A DNA stretch of 64,000 nt from Diadophis punctatus similis. Its lineage: Eukaryota; Chordata; Lepidosauria; Squamata; Dipsadidae. Within the stretch, counting starts at the first letter, position 1; the number at the start of each line of letters is the position of its first letter. Shown piece by piece: positions 1-12,622 of this stretch. The stretch covers positions 6,368,263-6,432,262 of the forward strand of contig JALIGW010000031.1 in the NCBI GenBank assembly GCA_023053685.1. The letters run 5' to 3'. The translations under genes were made by a program, and so were the position numbers. The notes beneath the pieces were generated by a model. It saw only the letters and a list, made by a program, of their open reading frames with translations, did no database searches and had not been told where the DNA came from.

Positions 1-728
1 CATTTATCTAAATCTATCGAATATCCAAAGTTTTTGGCCCATCTCAGTCAGCATTGGTTCTTTTACTATCTCCTCTTCTAATTTATATTTTATTAAAAAT
101 TTATAAATTTTTCCAATCAAATTATCTTCCGGCCCCAGAAATGTCCTGTCAAAGTTGCTATATTCCTTCTGAAAACCATATGTCTTATTATCTTTGTAGA
201 ACTTTGCTTGGACTTGGGTATATGTCCACCAGTCTAAATTTATACCTCCTTCTGCCAGTTCATCTCTACACTTCAAATTTCCCTGTTCATTGATTAATTC
301 TTTATATTTTATAGCTCTGTCATAAGACATCAAACGGGGATGTTTAAGGGCTGTAGCTTGTAGTTTCCTATAAAATAAAAGTTGATTATCATTCGGAGCA
401 TATATTGTTATCAAACTGATTGATTTCTGTCCTAAATCCAATTTTATCATAAGTATACGGCCTTCCTGATCATTGTATATCAGGCTTGAGTTTATTGATC
501 TTTTAACATATACTGCAATTCCCCTATTTTTTTTTCTGCTAACGATGAATATAATTTGCCTAATTTTGGCTTCTCCAGTAATCTTTGGTCTTCTTTTTTA
601 ATATGGACCTCCTGTAAGGAGATCACATTACAGTCAAGTTTTTTTAATTTAGAAAATATTTGGGATCTTTTTTGGAGGTTGTTTAGGCCATTTATATTTA
701 ATGATATTAATTTGAACTCTTTTGCCAT
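1..728 (-). pseudogene. L1 LINE ORF2 remnant (endonuclease start and a distal piece)
   Basis: Minus-strand remnant of an L1 ORF2, the protein with an apurinic endonuclease and a reverse transcriptase. Near 728-492 it reads LISLNINGLNN and ISLQEVHIKKE, the first endonuclease motifs of L1. A second piece (450-4) begins with the LITIYAPN motif and then jumps to unrelated distal L1-like sequence, so most of the endonuclease and the RT core are missing. The window edge cuts it. It lies directly downstream of the ORF1 remnant in the same orientation, and it resembles the plus-strand L1 at 31455-38360. It is a dead copy. Confidence 0.75.
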
Positions 729-953
729 TACTGTCTGTAGTTTCTTCTAGTATTCCTTGTTTCTCTAAAAGTTCTACTTTTTGCTCCTTCTAGCTCTTCC
801 TGTCTCTTTTTCCTTTCTTTTGGAACACTCTCTTCCATTTGTGGCACCTCCTCCTGACTCCTACTTTCTAATTCCTCTCTACTGTCTTTACTGGTTTGTT
901 CATCCTGATTCACAATATAGATCAAAGAATTCTTGTACTTGTTCAATTGATGA

Positions 954-1840
954 AATTTTGTGTTTTTTATCCTTCCACGTTACTAATAACCCTTCTGGCA
1001 TCAACCATCGAAACATAATTTTGTTTTTTGATAACTGGGATGTTAAAAATTGGTATTGTTTTCGGTAGATCCTTATTCTGCGGGGTATCTGTTTTAGAAT
1101 TATAATCTCTTTTCCCTTGTATAGGATGGCCTCATTTCTAATCAGCTTACGGTAAGTATATCATCCCGGACTGCTCGCCTTATAAATTTGATATGAACTT
1201 CCCTAGGAAGATGATGTTTTCTTGCATAGTTTGTGCTCACTCTATATATTTCGTCAATTTCTTGGGTCATCGCTTGTAAATCAATTTGGAGAATCTCTGC
1301 CAGTATTTCTGCTAATTTTTCCCTTAAATTCTCTCCTTTATCTTCCAAAATATTCTGAAACCTTAAATAATATGAAGCACGCTCAAGTTCCAGACGGGCT
1401 AAAGCGTCTTCCAAGTTTCTGATTGTTAGGGCATTGTTCTCCTCTATATTGGTTACTTTTTGCTCCACCAATTCCATCTTATTTTCTAATATTTTGACCT
1501 TTTGTACATTTTCAGCTAAAGTCTGCTGGATATTTGCAACCTTTTAATCCACACTATTCACCTTATCTTTTACTACATTCATTTCTATTTTAATTTCTGC
1601 ATGATGTTGTCTTGCCTCATCTCTATTGTTCTCAATTGATGTTTGTGTTCTGGCCATTTGTTCCTGCATCATTTTCAAAATATCTTGAATAGATTGAAGA
1701 CTTGTAGATGAAGCCGATTTCTCTTTTGCTAACATGGCTTCTGTTGATCTTTGTTGGTGAGGAGACCCTGGCGTTTGTGGAGGTGGAATTGGTATTTGTT
1801 TTTTACTCACTTTGGTAATCGTGGATGATGTACTGGACAT
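954..1840 (-). pseudogene. L1 LINE ORF1 remnant
   Basis: Minus-strand remnant of the L1 RNA-binding protein. The N-terminal piece (1840-1544) opens with MSSTSSTITKV and continues into Gln/Glu-rich coiled coil. The second piece (1477-1142) has coiled coil, then YYLRFQNI, the EIDEIYRVSTNYARK block and REVHIKF, which are the RRM and C-terminal domain signatures of vertebrate L1 ORF1. The plus-strand L1 at 33249-34313 has the same blocks. The reading frame is broken between the pieces (about 1478-1543) and after 1142. It sits just upstream of the ORF2 remnant, the normal L1 order. Confidence 0.75.
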
Positions 1841-3150
<1,310 letters not shown>

Positions 3151-3404
3151 TTCCAGTCAGAGTTGAGGGGTTTAGCCCCGTCCTACAAGGCAATAGCAAG
3201 TTGCCTCTAAGACTTCAGTATTTCCCCTCTCCATCGATCGGACTCTTCGTGTTCGATCGCACCAAATCTGGTCCCCTGACAGGAAAATAGAAGCATTGGG
3301 ACAGAGCCCTGTCCTTTTTGCTTCTTTGATTAGAACGGGAAATGGCACCAACGGAAGTTTTAACTCCCCCCAATCTCGCACGCCCCCCTTTCAGGCCGAT
3401 TTTT

Positions 3405-3525
3405 GGAAAGAATGCCCTAGTCGTGCATTCTTTCAAAAAATAGGACTTTTTAGAAACGGGGCGGGACGCGGGACAGATCATTAAAAAGCGGGTCTGTCCC
3501 GCCAAAATCGGGACGTCTGGTCACC
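3405..3525. mobile_element. Right-end fragment of the GGTGACCAGA TIR family
   Basis: Ends in GGGACGTCTGGTCACC, the reverse complement of the terminus that begins the element at 19748. Inside are the same GCGGGAC-type short inverted repeats. No matching left terminus is visible, so this is a broken copy, apparently fused to the L1 5' UTR side. Confidence 0.55.
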
Positions 3526-4849
3526 TTACCTAAATACCAATCATTAGTTTAGAAATACCTGCAAGCTGGAGTTACAAAACAGGCAGGGTGCCAGAGCACC
3601 TTGAGGAATTAAAATGATAATTATCAGCAGCCAACTCTTCCTCATAAAGTAAAACCCTTTAGCAGAGAGGTCATTTAAGCTCTCCAAAAAGAGCACCCAG
3701 GAGAAGCAATCCTTAGATCCATTTACACCACTTAAACATACCAGCTGGTCTCACTTACCTCACAAGATATCCTAAGGAAATCATCTAGATTTAAGGAAAG
3801 ATCACATGCCCCCCAGAAAGGCAGTAAAAAAAATCAGTGCCAAGCTTGCATCCTGCCTCTTGGAAGTACACCCCAAAAGGACAGTGCCAGAACCAGCAGG
3901 GAAAAAGACCTCCTCCCCAGATAGAAAAAGAAACCATGAGGCAGGAAAAAATTCAAACACAATACAAATAATTAAATCACAACAGTTTAAATCTTTTAAA
4001 AACTAAAACACAAAAGCTCATTTCCGGAGCTCACACCCCAGGCAAGCTCAAGTGTAAACACTTGAGATAAGCCTAACAAAAAAGAAAGCAATTAGTGCTA
4101 GAATGTAGCAAAGGAGCAAACACAGTAGCTGTTGCTTGTTAAACCAATTACCAGAACAAATAGACACAGGAATTAGACAGATTTCACAACCCTGCTTCTT
4201 TTTAGGAACAGAGATTAACTGTTTTCCTTCCAAACAAAGCTGAAAAGGGAAAATTATCCCATCAATAAACACAGGATTAAACGTCACCAAGCACAGAATT
4301 AAACTTCACCAAAAACCAGTTTTAGATCAAAACTCAGAAAGGGTATGTAAACTCACGTTTGAATGTCAATCTTTCTAGGTAGACAAGAAGCCTTGCTGAA
4401 TGTCACTCATCTTGGTTACTTGTCGTTAAAAGCTTCTTTCCGGCAGCTCTGCTTCGTTATTAAATTATTTTTTCAAAGTGCTATTGTTGCATCCTGGCTG
4501 GAAGAACTCCAACAGGGGAGTATTTCCTCCCAACAGCAGTGTAAAAAGCTTAAAACAACCCTTCCCCTTTAAGAAAGTCAAGCCCCAGCAAAGAACCAGC
4601 AAAGGAAAAAAAACTCAGGAATCAGTAACTCTGGGCATACTGCCAAGGACCTTTAGCTGTTATGATGTAAAAAGGGTTAACTGAGAAGCAGTTTCTGTAA
4701 GCTGATAAATAAAGATTAGGCTAGAACCAAACCAGAATGCCTTCCTTACAGGATTAGCCCTGTAAAGTGGGAAAAAAACAAAAGGAGATTTCTTCCAACA
4801 ACCAGTTCCCCAAACTGCTTAGAAAGTTAACTACCAGTTCTAGTGAATA
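3526..4849. other. No recognised gene
   Basis: A-rich non-coding DNA. Short open frames show no family resemblance. It may hold an old LTR or SINE, but I see no termini or duplicated target site. Confidence 0.5.
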
Positions 4850-4877
4850 GGCTAGAACCAGTTGAATCCCACCTCTG
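4850..4877. mobile_element. Right-end fragment of a hAT-like MITE
   Basis: The sequence GAATCCCACCTCTG matches the right terminus seen at 29167-29180 and, with one change, at 46407-46420. Only the end is present. Confidence 0.4.
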
Positions 4878-5526
4878 ACAGAAACCCATAATCCCCCACC
4901 CTCAAATTTCTATGGAAGTCCTATTTATTTTATAATATTGGTGTTTTTGTAAATGGAAATATATTTTCTGTTTCTCATCCAACTTCAAAAAATAATTTAA
5001 AATATAAATTGCAGGTTCTAGGATGAAATAAAAAATCAATTTCCTTTTTATATTTATTATATTACAGTTCCTGATATTTCTGCTTGAAATGGGAGGTTAT
5101 TTCTATATTACTGATGTCAATATATCAACTGGGTAATGGGAACATTCTGGAGAAAGATTCATTCAAACCAAAATGATTTGCATTTTGTCATCTGTAATAA
5201 ATACAGTATATCCTTTCCTCCTTTTGATACATTAAACAAGACATCAACAACACCAGTTCTTCAGAGTTCCTATTTTATTTCATTTAGTAATCATAATCTG
5301 TGCTAAAAACAAAGCTAAATATGGTTTTTGAGGTGCAAAGTGGTAAAGTGATTTGCATTTTATATATTGTTAGCAATATTGGGTTACTACTTGGAAAAAG
5401 CCGATTCTTTGAAGTGGTTTATTTTGTTATTATGGTTAGTACAATAATTTGCATTTAAATTTAGGGGTTTTTTGTGTCTTACATGAAATGAAATAATTAC
5501 TCATAAACAACTGTTGATTTCCTTTG
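4878..5526. other. AT-rich intronic DNA, nothing recognised
   Basis: No coding, repeat-terminus or RNA signature is evident. Confidence 0.5.
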
Positions 5527-5528
5527 TA

Positions 5529-6454
5529 CACAGTGTGCACAATTATTAGGCAAGTGAGTATTTTGACCATATCATCCTTTGTATGCATATTTTCCACCTC
5601 TAAGCTGTATAAATTTAAATGCTTAGTGGATCAGGTGATGTGTATTTGTGAAATGGGAGAGGGTGTGGCCTAAGGAGATCAACACCCTATATCAAGGTGT
5701 GCATAATTATTAGGCAGCTTCTTTTCCTCAGACAAAATTGGCTAAAAAAGAGATTTAACTGACTCTGAAAAGTCAAAAATTGTAAAAAGTCTTTCAGAGG
5801 GATGCAGCACTCTTGAAATTGCTAAGATATTTGGGTGTGATCACAGAACCATCAAACGTTTTGTTGCAAATAGTCAACAGGGTCGCAAGAAACGTGTTGA
5901 GAAAAAAGATGCACCTTAACTGCCAAAGATTTGAGAAGAATCAAACATGAAGCTACCAGGAACCCATTATCCTCCAGTGCTGTCATATTTCAGAACTTGT
6001 CTCTTAAAGGCTACCTGGAGTGCCCAGAAGTACAAGGTGTTCAGTGCTCAGAGAAATGGCCAAGGTAAAGAAGGCTGAAATCCGACCACCACTGAACAAG
6101 ACACATAATGGCTATATTGGTCACTGATTTTTTTTTTTGAACTGTCAGAATTGTTTATTTGTAAATTTTGAGTTGATTGTTTATTATTCTCACTTTAACA
6201 GATGAAAATAAATGAGTGAGATGGGAAAAAAATCATTTTTCATTTAGTTGCATAATAATTGTGCACACTAATAGTTGCCCAATAATTGTGCACACATAGA
6301 TATTCTCCTAAGAAAGCCATAACCTCACTTTACTTTCTTAAATATTCAGGTTTGAGGTTTATTAACATTTTGGATTGACTGAGAGAACTGTAGTTGTTCA
6401 ATAATAAAATTAATCTTCCAAAATACATCTTACATAATAATTGTGCACACAGTG
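5529..6454 (+). mobile_element. Tc1/mariner-type DNA transposon relic
   Basis: Flanked by TA on both sides (5527-5528 and 6455-6456). The terminal inverted repeats of about 26 bp share GTGTGCACAATTATTA. Additional TIR-like copies lie internally near 5696-5714 and 6249-6294, giving a nested repeat structure at both ends. The middle is a deleted, stop-riddled transposase. The sequence closely resembles a Tc1 group widespread in vertebrates (recall, unverified). It is non-autonomous. Confidence 0.85.
5747..6125 (+). pseudogene. Tc1-like transposase N-terminal remnant
   Basis: Translation gives LTDSEKSKIVKSLSEG, then STLEIAKIFGCDHRTIKRFV and QQGRKKRVEKK. This is a helix-turn-helix DNA-binding domain of a Tc1 transposase. 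It is followed by frameshifts and stops (for example at about 5919), and the DDE catalytic domain is missing. Transposase would bind the flanking inverted repeats and cut at TA; this copy cannot. Confidence 0.75.
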
Positions 6455-6456
6455 TA

Positions 6457-6749
6457 TTTTCCAAATATTCAAGAAAACCACTGATTAATTAGTATTAGGA
6501 ATATATGATTTACATAAAACATTCTTTTTCAGAACACAAATGACAGGTTATCTAGTCCTATTTCCTGTTTATCTGGGTGCTGATTACTAGGGAGGGATGT
6601 ACTCCAAGCTGTTTTTTTCCTGCTTCCATCAAAAACATCATCTAAGACAACCAGCAATGTACTACAATGTCTTGACATCATTGTATCATATAAACCAACA
6701 AAGCCCCTCCAAATATCTTAAGCAAATTCAAAGACTAGTCACCAAAGAA
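6457..6749. other. Nothing recognised
   Basis: Unique-looking AT-rich DNA between the Tc1 relic and the Penelope fragment. Confidence 0.45.
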
Positions 6750-7060
6750 CAACAAAAAAGTCACCTACAAGATTAGGTGTAAAGACTGTAACTGTCATTT
6801 TGCAGGACAGATACGTAGAAGATTGGCAGAACACACGCACAAAGTGACAGTCAGAATATTCATCTCTCAATATAGAGACAAATTCAACCCCATTTTCAAC
6901 GGGAAAACTGTTAACATTTTTAGATCAAGCCAAATCCCAAAATACTACTAGGAAATCTCTGGGCGTCTAGCATTCTAACAAATCATCCATCAACAGACAC
7001 ATAGAGATAAACCCTACCTGCCTTTACTATTTACTACTTAAATACCTTTACTATTTAAAA
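6750..7060 (+). pseudogene. Penelope-like element, GIY-YIG endonuclease fragment
   Basis: Translation reads VTYKIRCKDCNCHFAGQ, then RRRLAEHTHKV. This matches the GIY-YIG endonuclease at the C-terminus of Penelope-like retroelements, where YIGQT-like residues follow a Cys pair. A shifted frame further on gives SSINRHIEINP, resembling the usual tail of these proteins. Several stops intervene. Penelope elements pair reverse transcriptase with this nuclease for target priming. Other fragments lie at 25955, 28040 and 29945. Confidence 0.6.
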
Positions 7061-7319
7061 GGCATTTTAAGGGATCATCAAGTCAAAGCTTTATAAGATA
7101 TGTATTTACATGAGTGCTTACATGAGAAGTTACAGGAAAATAGTATTAATTTAGTGCTAGATAACAGTCGTGATTGGGATTAATTTAGACTTCTGAACAG
7201 CATTAGGCAGTTGTAAAAGATATTGGCAGACAAAGCATAGGATAGAAACAGACTCCACTCTCTATTCATAATCACACAAACCTTATTTTGACATTAAAGA
7301 AATTCTTGGGAAAAAATTA

Positions 7320-7789
7320 CCGTATTTTTCGGAGTATAAAATGCACCTTTTTCATCCCTAAAAGAGGCTGAAAATTTGGGTGCGTCTTATACTCTGAATG
7401 TAGCTTTTTCGAAGCTTTTTTCCCAGCCCTAACAAGGTGCTAACGATCTTCCCAGCTCTTACCGGCTTGCAGGCTCTTTCATTGTTACTCTCTCCGAAGA
7501 ATGTTTTTCCAGCCCTAAGTCTTTGCAAGCATTATTTTCATTGCTCTACTTGCTCCAAATAAGTTTCTTTCCAGCCCTAACGAGGTGCTAATGGTCTTCC
7601 CAGCTTTCATTGTTACTCTCTCCGAATAAGGTTTTTTTAAGCCCTAATCGGGGGATAAAATAATGTGCTCAAGCTGACCAGACTAAGGACGCCAGCCAGA
7701 TGAATTCCTGGTAGGCAGATTCCCCCCCCCCCAAAAAAAACTAAGGTGCGTCTTATACTCCGGTGCGTCTTATACTCCGAAAAATACGG
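7320..7789 (-). mobile_element. TA-flanked MITE, CCGTATTTTTCGGAGTATAA family
   Basis: Perfect terminal inverted repeats starting CCGTATTTTTCGGAGTATAA, with TA duplicated on both sides. The interior matches the reverse complement of the copies at 32396-32881 and 60098-60732, with recurring AGAGCTGGGAAGAT and GAGAGAGTAACAATG blocks. It is a non-autonomous Tc1/mariner-superfamily element, possibly mobilised by a pogo/Tigger-type transposase (see 41254-46680). Confidence 0.88.
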
Positions 7790-8026
7790 TATATACAAGT
7801 TGGTATGTACAGGCTTGAAAAAGGAATCTGAAAAATTAAAATTTCAAGCATTTGAAATATCTGATATTAAAGCTGATGAGAACCATTTAAAAATGACCAA
7901 TGTATAGAGGCTTACTGTCAATATTTTATAATTTATAAAGAATATTCATACTCATTGCACAAGGGTAACCAGCTAAAGAAAAGCTCTTGAAAACTATGAA
8001 AAGTGGGCCCTTGCTAAGCCCTAGGC

Positions 8027-8570
8027 CTGTGATGGCGAACCTATGGCACACGTGCCACAGGTGGCACGCGGAGCCATATCTGCCGGCATGCGAGCCATTG
8101 CCCTAGCTCAGCTCCAGTGCGCATGTGTGTGCCGGCCAGCTGATTTTCGGCTCGCTCGGAGGCTCTGGGAGGGCGTTTTCAGCCTCCAGAGGGAGCGGGG
8201 GAGGGTGTTTTTGCCCTCCCCAAGCTCCAAGAAAGCCTCTGGAGCCTGGGGAGGGCGAAAAATGAGCCTACCGGGTCAACCAGAAGTCAGGAAATGGGCC
8301 ATTTCCAGCCTCTGGAGGGCCTCGGGGGGGCGGGGGGGGGCGTTTTCGCCCTCCCCAGGCTCCAGAGAAGCCTCTGGAGCCTTGGGAGGGCGAAAAAAGG
8401 GCCTATTGGGCTCACCGGAAGTCAGGAAATGGGGGACCGGGGTGGGTCATGCACACATGCGCAGGGGGGCACATAGGGGGCATTGAATTATGAGTGTGGG
8501 CATGCACGAGTGTGATAGCGCATGCACATGCGCTTTCGGCACCCGAGGAAAAAAAGGTTCGCAATCACTG
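8027..8570 (+). mobile_element. hAT MITE, GTGATGGCGAACCTATGGCAC family
   Basis: Bounded by a perfect 8-bp duplication CCCTAGGC (8019-8026 and 8571-8578). The ends are CTGTGATGGCGAACC and GGTTCGCAATCACTG. The GC-rich interior contains two diverged tandem copies of a roughly 165-bp block (about 8160-8325 and 8310-8450) built around GCCTCTGGAGCC and GGGAGGGCGAAAA. It has no transposase. A second copy is at 53795-54176. Open frames here are by-products of GC-richness. Confidence 0.9.
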
Positions 8571-8578
8571 CCCTAGGC

Positions 8579-9825
8579 AGTTTCTAATCAACAAATCAAA
8601 CTAATCTCCTGTAATGTGGTTTTTATGTGTGACTGCTACTGAAACTGGTTTGGAGAGAAGCTGCTGTTTCAAAGCACTTGCAAGTACAGGTTGATACAGC
8701 AGAGAAAGTATCAAAAATGAGATAAAGCAATACGACTATTATTATTTTTATCCATAGCAGTCTGAAATCCATATTGCTTTGTAAAACAGGAGGGCAGCTT
8801 CTTGAAGACTACAGTATCACAGTTACAGAGTGCATCATACACAAAGTTGAAAGTATGTATCCAATGAATTAAGCATGACATAACTTTCTGATCATAAGAG
8901 AGATAAAGATTTACTCTGTATTCCATCTTTGTCTACCATTTGCTCTTTGTGAAAGAGATTGCTCACAGAATCTAAAGAATAGAGCTTTTGTTACTGAAAT
9001 ATAATATGAGTAGCTGCCAAATAAATTTATTTGTTTCCTTTAAATTATTTATATGGGTGCCCATTTTGCTTCTACAATGCTGGACAGCTAAAAGCAATTA
9101 AAATCATAATAATTAATGCCTCTTCAGATAAAAGTAACTGCAACATTATTAATATAATGCAGCTGAGAGCCTAATAAACACAACCTTCAATCGTACAACC
9201 AGGCTTATTCAGCATCTTGTCTCAATGCCTGGGAAAAGAACTACATTTTTAAAGTTCTTTCAAACATAAAAAGTCTTAAATCTGGGGCCGGGGAGGGAGC
9301 GGGGAGGTGTTCAATAAGCACACCTTCTGCATTCCATTAGATGATATTATTTCAAGGAAGGGACTAACCAGTATTCTTGTCACAACACTAGCCCCTCCAC
9401 ATCTCTCAACCAAATTTAGTGACACCTTCCTTGGAAATTGTCTTTCAGCTTTTTGTTTTGTGAGGCAATTTCAGGCAACCATATAAATAAATTATCTAGG
9501 CATTTGCAGGAGCAGTGTGCTCTTGCCTTTTCCTTAGCATTGAAAGCAGAATATCTGGCCAAAATTGCCCAGCTAAGGCAACAGTTTCTCATTCATAATC
9601 TAGTCCATTAACCAGTAGATACAACTAGTCCTCTCATGAATAAATATTAGCAAAATAAGTTGGTAACTGAAAGTCCCAGGACTCACAGAGCTTCAATGCA
9701 CTTTTAAAGGAATCCAAGGTATGAAGCTTTGGGGTGAAGTAATCACAAATTGCCAGCACTTTGGAAGATGGACTCAAGATTCAGAAGTATCTTGACAAAC
9801 TTTGAGCACTGGACCTTATCCAACG
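8579..9825. other. Intronic DNA, nothing recognised
   Basis: No gene, RNA or repeat terminus seen before the CR1 start. Confidence 0.45.
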
Positions 9826-9832
9826 AGAGAAA

Positions 9833-9845
9833 CCAAGATGGCGAC
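9833..9845 (+). promoter_or_regulatory. YY1-like site at the CR1 5' end
   Basis: CCAAGATGGCGAC matches the YY1 consensus core (AAGATGGC). Human L1 elements carry a YY1 site at the same relative place, where it positions transcription start. Its placement at the inferred 5' end suggests a similar role. The function is inference. Confidence 0.4.
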
Positions 9846-10189
9846 TGAGGCAGAAGCCTAGCCACATTGCTGGAGATCAGTAATAGGAAAAAACCCAAAA
9901 CCTAGGGTTATAGACAGGATTAGAAGCAACCAAACAAAGAGAATAGACATAGTTTAGGTCCTGATTACAAATATAGCAACAATTAGGATCTAGGACCAGC
10001 TGAACCAGAGGGGGAAAAAAAAGACTAACCACGTGGATCCAGATTTGACCGAAGGAGATTTGACCGAAGGAGGACACCCAGGAAGACCGGCTAAACGATC
10101 TACTGCAAATCCAGCGTTTCTGAAGGGTGATCCTGACAAATTCCCAAACGAAGGTGAGACTTAAGAGATTCCCTGAAACTCCCAGTGGG

Positions 10190-10262
10190 GTGACTCTGAG
10201 CTATTCCCTGCAAGGCTATTCCCTGCAAGGCTACTCTCTGTGAAGGAATTCCCTGTGAGTTG
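10190..10262 (+). repeat. Short tandem units in the CR1 5' UTR
   Basis: Imperfect repeats of CTATTCCCTGCAAGG (about 16 bp), at least two clean copies plus decayed ones. Confidence 0.6.
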
Positions 10263-10663
10263 ACTCCCTGCTTACGAGCTCTGCGAAGCACAGAGATTAT
10301 CTACAAAGCAATCCATCTCGTTTGTTGAAGTGAGCTGGAGCTGTGAGGCTAGGATCCCTATTCCCTGCGAGCGGAGACTGCTTCAGCGTAACCTGATCCC
10401 CCTGCAACCATCCGATTCCCCTGCACCCAGAGGATAAAGGGAGCCACGTGGCTGGAAAGCCAGGAGCAACAGAGCAGAGGAGAGAGCCAGCAACGGGAAG
10501 CAGCACAACAAAACCTATACCGGCAAAGATCAGTGGAGCACAGATCAGTGGAGCACGTGTGATCCCCAGCGTGCTGCAGCAGAGTCAGAAGCTTTTGGAG
10601 CCTGCTTGTTCCCCCCATCGGAGCTTGTTCATTTCCCTCATCGTAGCCTGCTTATTTCCTGGA

Positions 10664-11475
10664 CTATAGATTGGGATTGATAGATTGACATTGATCATTG
10701 ACTGTTTAATTTAACCTAACTGATTGATAGATTGGGAATTTAATTGATTGATAGATTGGGAATGGTCATAGGACCATTGATTTTTAGTAGATTAAGTTAT
10801 TTGATTGTTTAATTATAGGGATACCTACTAGAAAAAATGATAGATTGTTTAGCTAACTAACCCATCTGACTAATAGATTGATCAACCAATAATAGAGTGA
10901 TTAGCCATCTGACTAATAGATTGAATAGAATCCATCTGACCAATAGATTGATCAACCGATAATAGAGTGATTAGCCAACTCACATCTGATTGATAGACTG
11001 GGACAACTGATTATAGTAAAATAAAGTAGTAAATAGTAAGTAGAATAAGATAGCAAGAAGCAGTAATATAAGTAGTGAAGAGTAAGTAGAACAGGACAGT
11101 AAGAAGCAAAATAAGCTAATTGATAGACGGGGACAACTGATTGTAGTATTTAAAAAAAAGTAGTAAACAGTAAGAAGAATAAGATAGTAAGAAGTAGTAA
11201 AATAAACAGTAAATAGTAAGTAGAACAAGATAGTAAGAAGCAAAATAAGTTAAATAGTAAGTAGGATAACTTAGTAAGAAGCAAACAGAATAAGTAAAAT
11301 AAGATAGTAAATAGTAAGTAGAACAAGTAAGAAAGATTGAGACCACCTACTGTAGTAGAATAAAATAGTTAATAGTAAGTAGAATAAGTTAGCAAGAAAC
11401 AAGTAGAATAAGCGGAATAAGTAGTAAATAATAAGTAGAATAAGCGAGCAGAATAAGCAATTTGATAGACTAACG
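10664..11475 (+). repeat. Tandem-repeat field in the CR1 5' UTR
   Basis: Two blocks: 10664-10990 repeats TTGATAGATTGGGAA-like and CATCTGACTAATAGATTG-like units, and 10990-11475 repeats AGTAAGTAGAATAAGATAG-like units in higher-order order. The monomer-like layout recalls repeat-based LINE promoters, but no promoter motif is demonstrated. Confidence 0.6.
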
Positions 11476-11605
11476 GACAATAGGAAATCTTCTAGTAACC
11501 ACACACCCACACTCTATACACTCACAGACAAGGGAAACTTACTAGTAACTCCACACTCCCACACTCTACACTCCTACTCTCACCCCCAACCAAAAAGCCA
11601 CACAC

Positions 11606-12622
11606 ATGGATCAAGGAACAGACTCCATTGTGACATGCAGAACATGCTTCATGTACACGCTTATGCCCACAGAAAACCATAACTACACATGCACCAAATG
11701 CAAACTAATCAAATTACTAGGAAAAAAAATTGAAGACCTGGAGAAAAGCCTAAACACCCTGAAACTCAACCAACAAAACGAGAAACCCCAAACCCCACAA
11801 AAAGAACACGCACAAAAAGAACACAAAAATGACCAAGCAACCTCCACTTCAGCTAACCCCTCGGAGGAAGAAAGCAGATGGACACATGTCACCCACAGAA
11901 AAAAATACAAACCAAACACAAAACCACTGTCCAAACCAACCCACCCAGACCCAACCCCACTGACTCTAAGCAACCAATACCATGGACTTCCAATAGAAGA
12001 TAACGCACAGACACACAAAAAAGAAACACCAGAAAGAACCCTCAACAGAGCAGCAGCACCAAACACCACAATGACAAAGAAAGAAACTCCTCAAACAACT
12101 CCAGGCAAAAAGAAAAGGCGAGTACTGGTAATAGGAGATTCAATCCTCAGAGGAACCGAACCCGCCATCTGTAGACCAGATAACCAATCCAGAGAGGTAT
12201 GCTGCCTCCCAGGAGCCAAAATCATAGACGTAGCAGAGAAAGTAACTGAAATAATAAAACCCACAGACTCTTACCCCCTACTATTACTCCACGTAGGAAC
12301 AAATGACACGAAAAAGAACTTGAAAGCAATACAGAACGACTATGAGCAACTAGGCAAGAACGTCAAAAACCTAGGTGCACAAGTAGTCTTCTCATCCATA
12401 CTACCAACAAGAGGACAACACCCAGCAAGGGAACAAAGAATCCTACAAGTAAACCACTGGCTAAAAGGTTGGTGTTGCCAAAAAAACTTTGGATTTCTGG
12501 ACCATGGACTGTATTACCTGCAAGATGGACTTTTGGCAAGGGATGGGTTACACCTCACAAAAACTGGGAAGAATGTCTTCGGAAAAAGACTGGCCCAACT
12601 TGTCAGGAGGGCTTTAAACTAA
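11606..12622 (+). CDS. CR1 ORF1: zinc-ribbon, coiled-coil and SGNH-esterase protein
   Basis: An intact 338-residue frame from a clear ATG. Residues 11-32 hold paired CxxC motifs (C11, C14, C29, C32), a probable zinc finger. Residues 34-53 form a short leucine-rich coiled coil, followed by a Lys/Pro/Thr-rich linker to about 168. Residues 171-338 are an SGNH hydrolase: GDSILRG with Ser179 (block I), GTND at 231-234 (block III), and DGLHLT with Asp313/His316 (block V), so the catalytic set is present. CR1 ORF1 proteins are known to carry such an esterase, and ORF1 is thought to act as an RNA-binding partner in the LINE ribonucleoprotein; the esterase substrate is unclear. ORF2 follows in the -1 frame and overlaps its 3' end. 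Confidence 0.9.
   Translation: MDQGTDSIVTCRTCFMYTLMPTENHNYTCTKCKLIKLLGKKIEDLEKSLNTLKLNQQNEKPQTPQKEHAQKEHKNDQATSTSANPSEEESRWTHVTHRKKYKPNTKPLSKPTHPDPTPLTLSNQYHGLPIEDNAQTHKKETPERTLNRAAAPNTTMTKKETPQTTPGKKKRRVLVIGDSILRGTEPAICRPDNQSREVCCLPGAKIIDVAEKVTEIIKPTDSYPLLLLHVGTNDTKKNLKAIQNDYEQLGKNVKNLGAQVVFSSILPTRGQHPAREQRILQVNHWLKGWCCQKNFGFLDHGLYYLQDGLLARDGLHLTKTGKNVFGKRLAQLVRRALN

Noticed and set aside
11683..12069. 128-codon minus-strand frame opposite CR1 ORF1
   Set aside because: Shadow of the ORF1 coding strand; no independent motif support.
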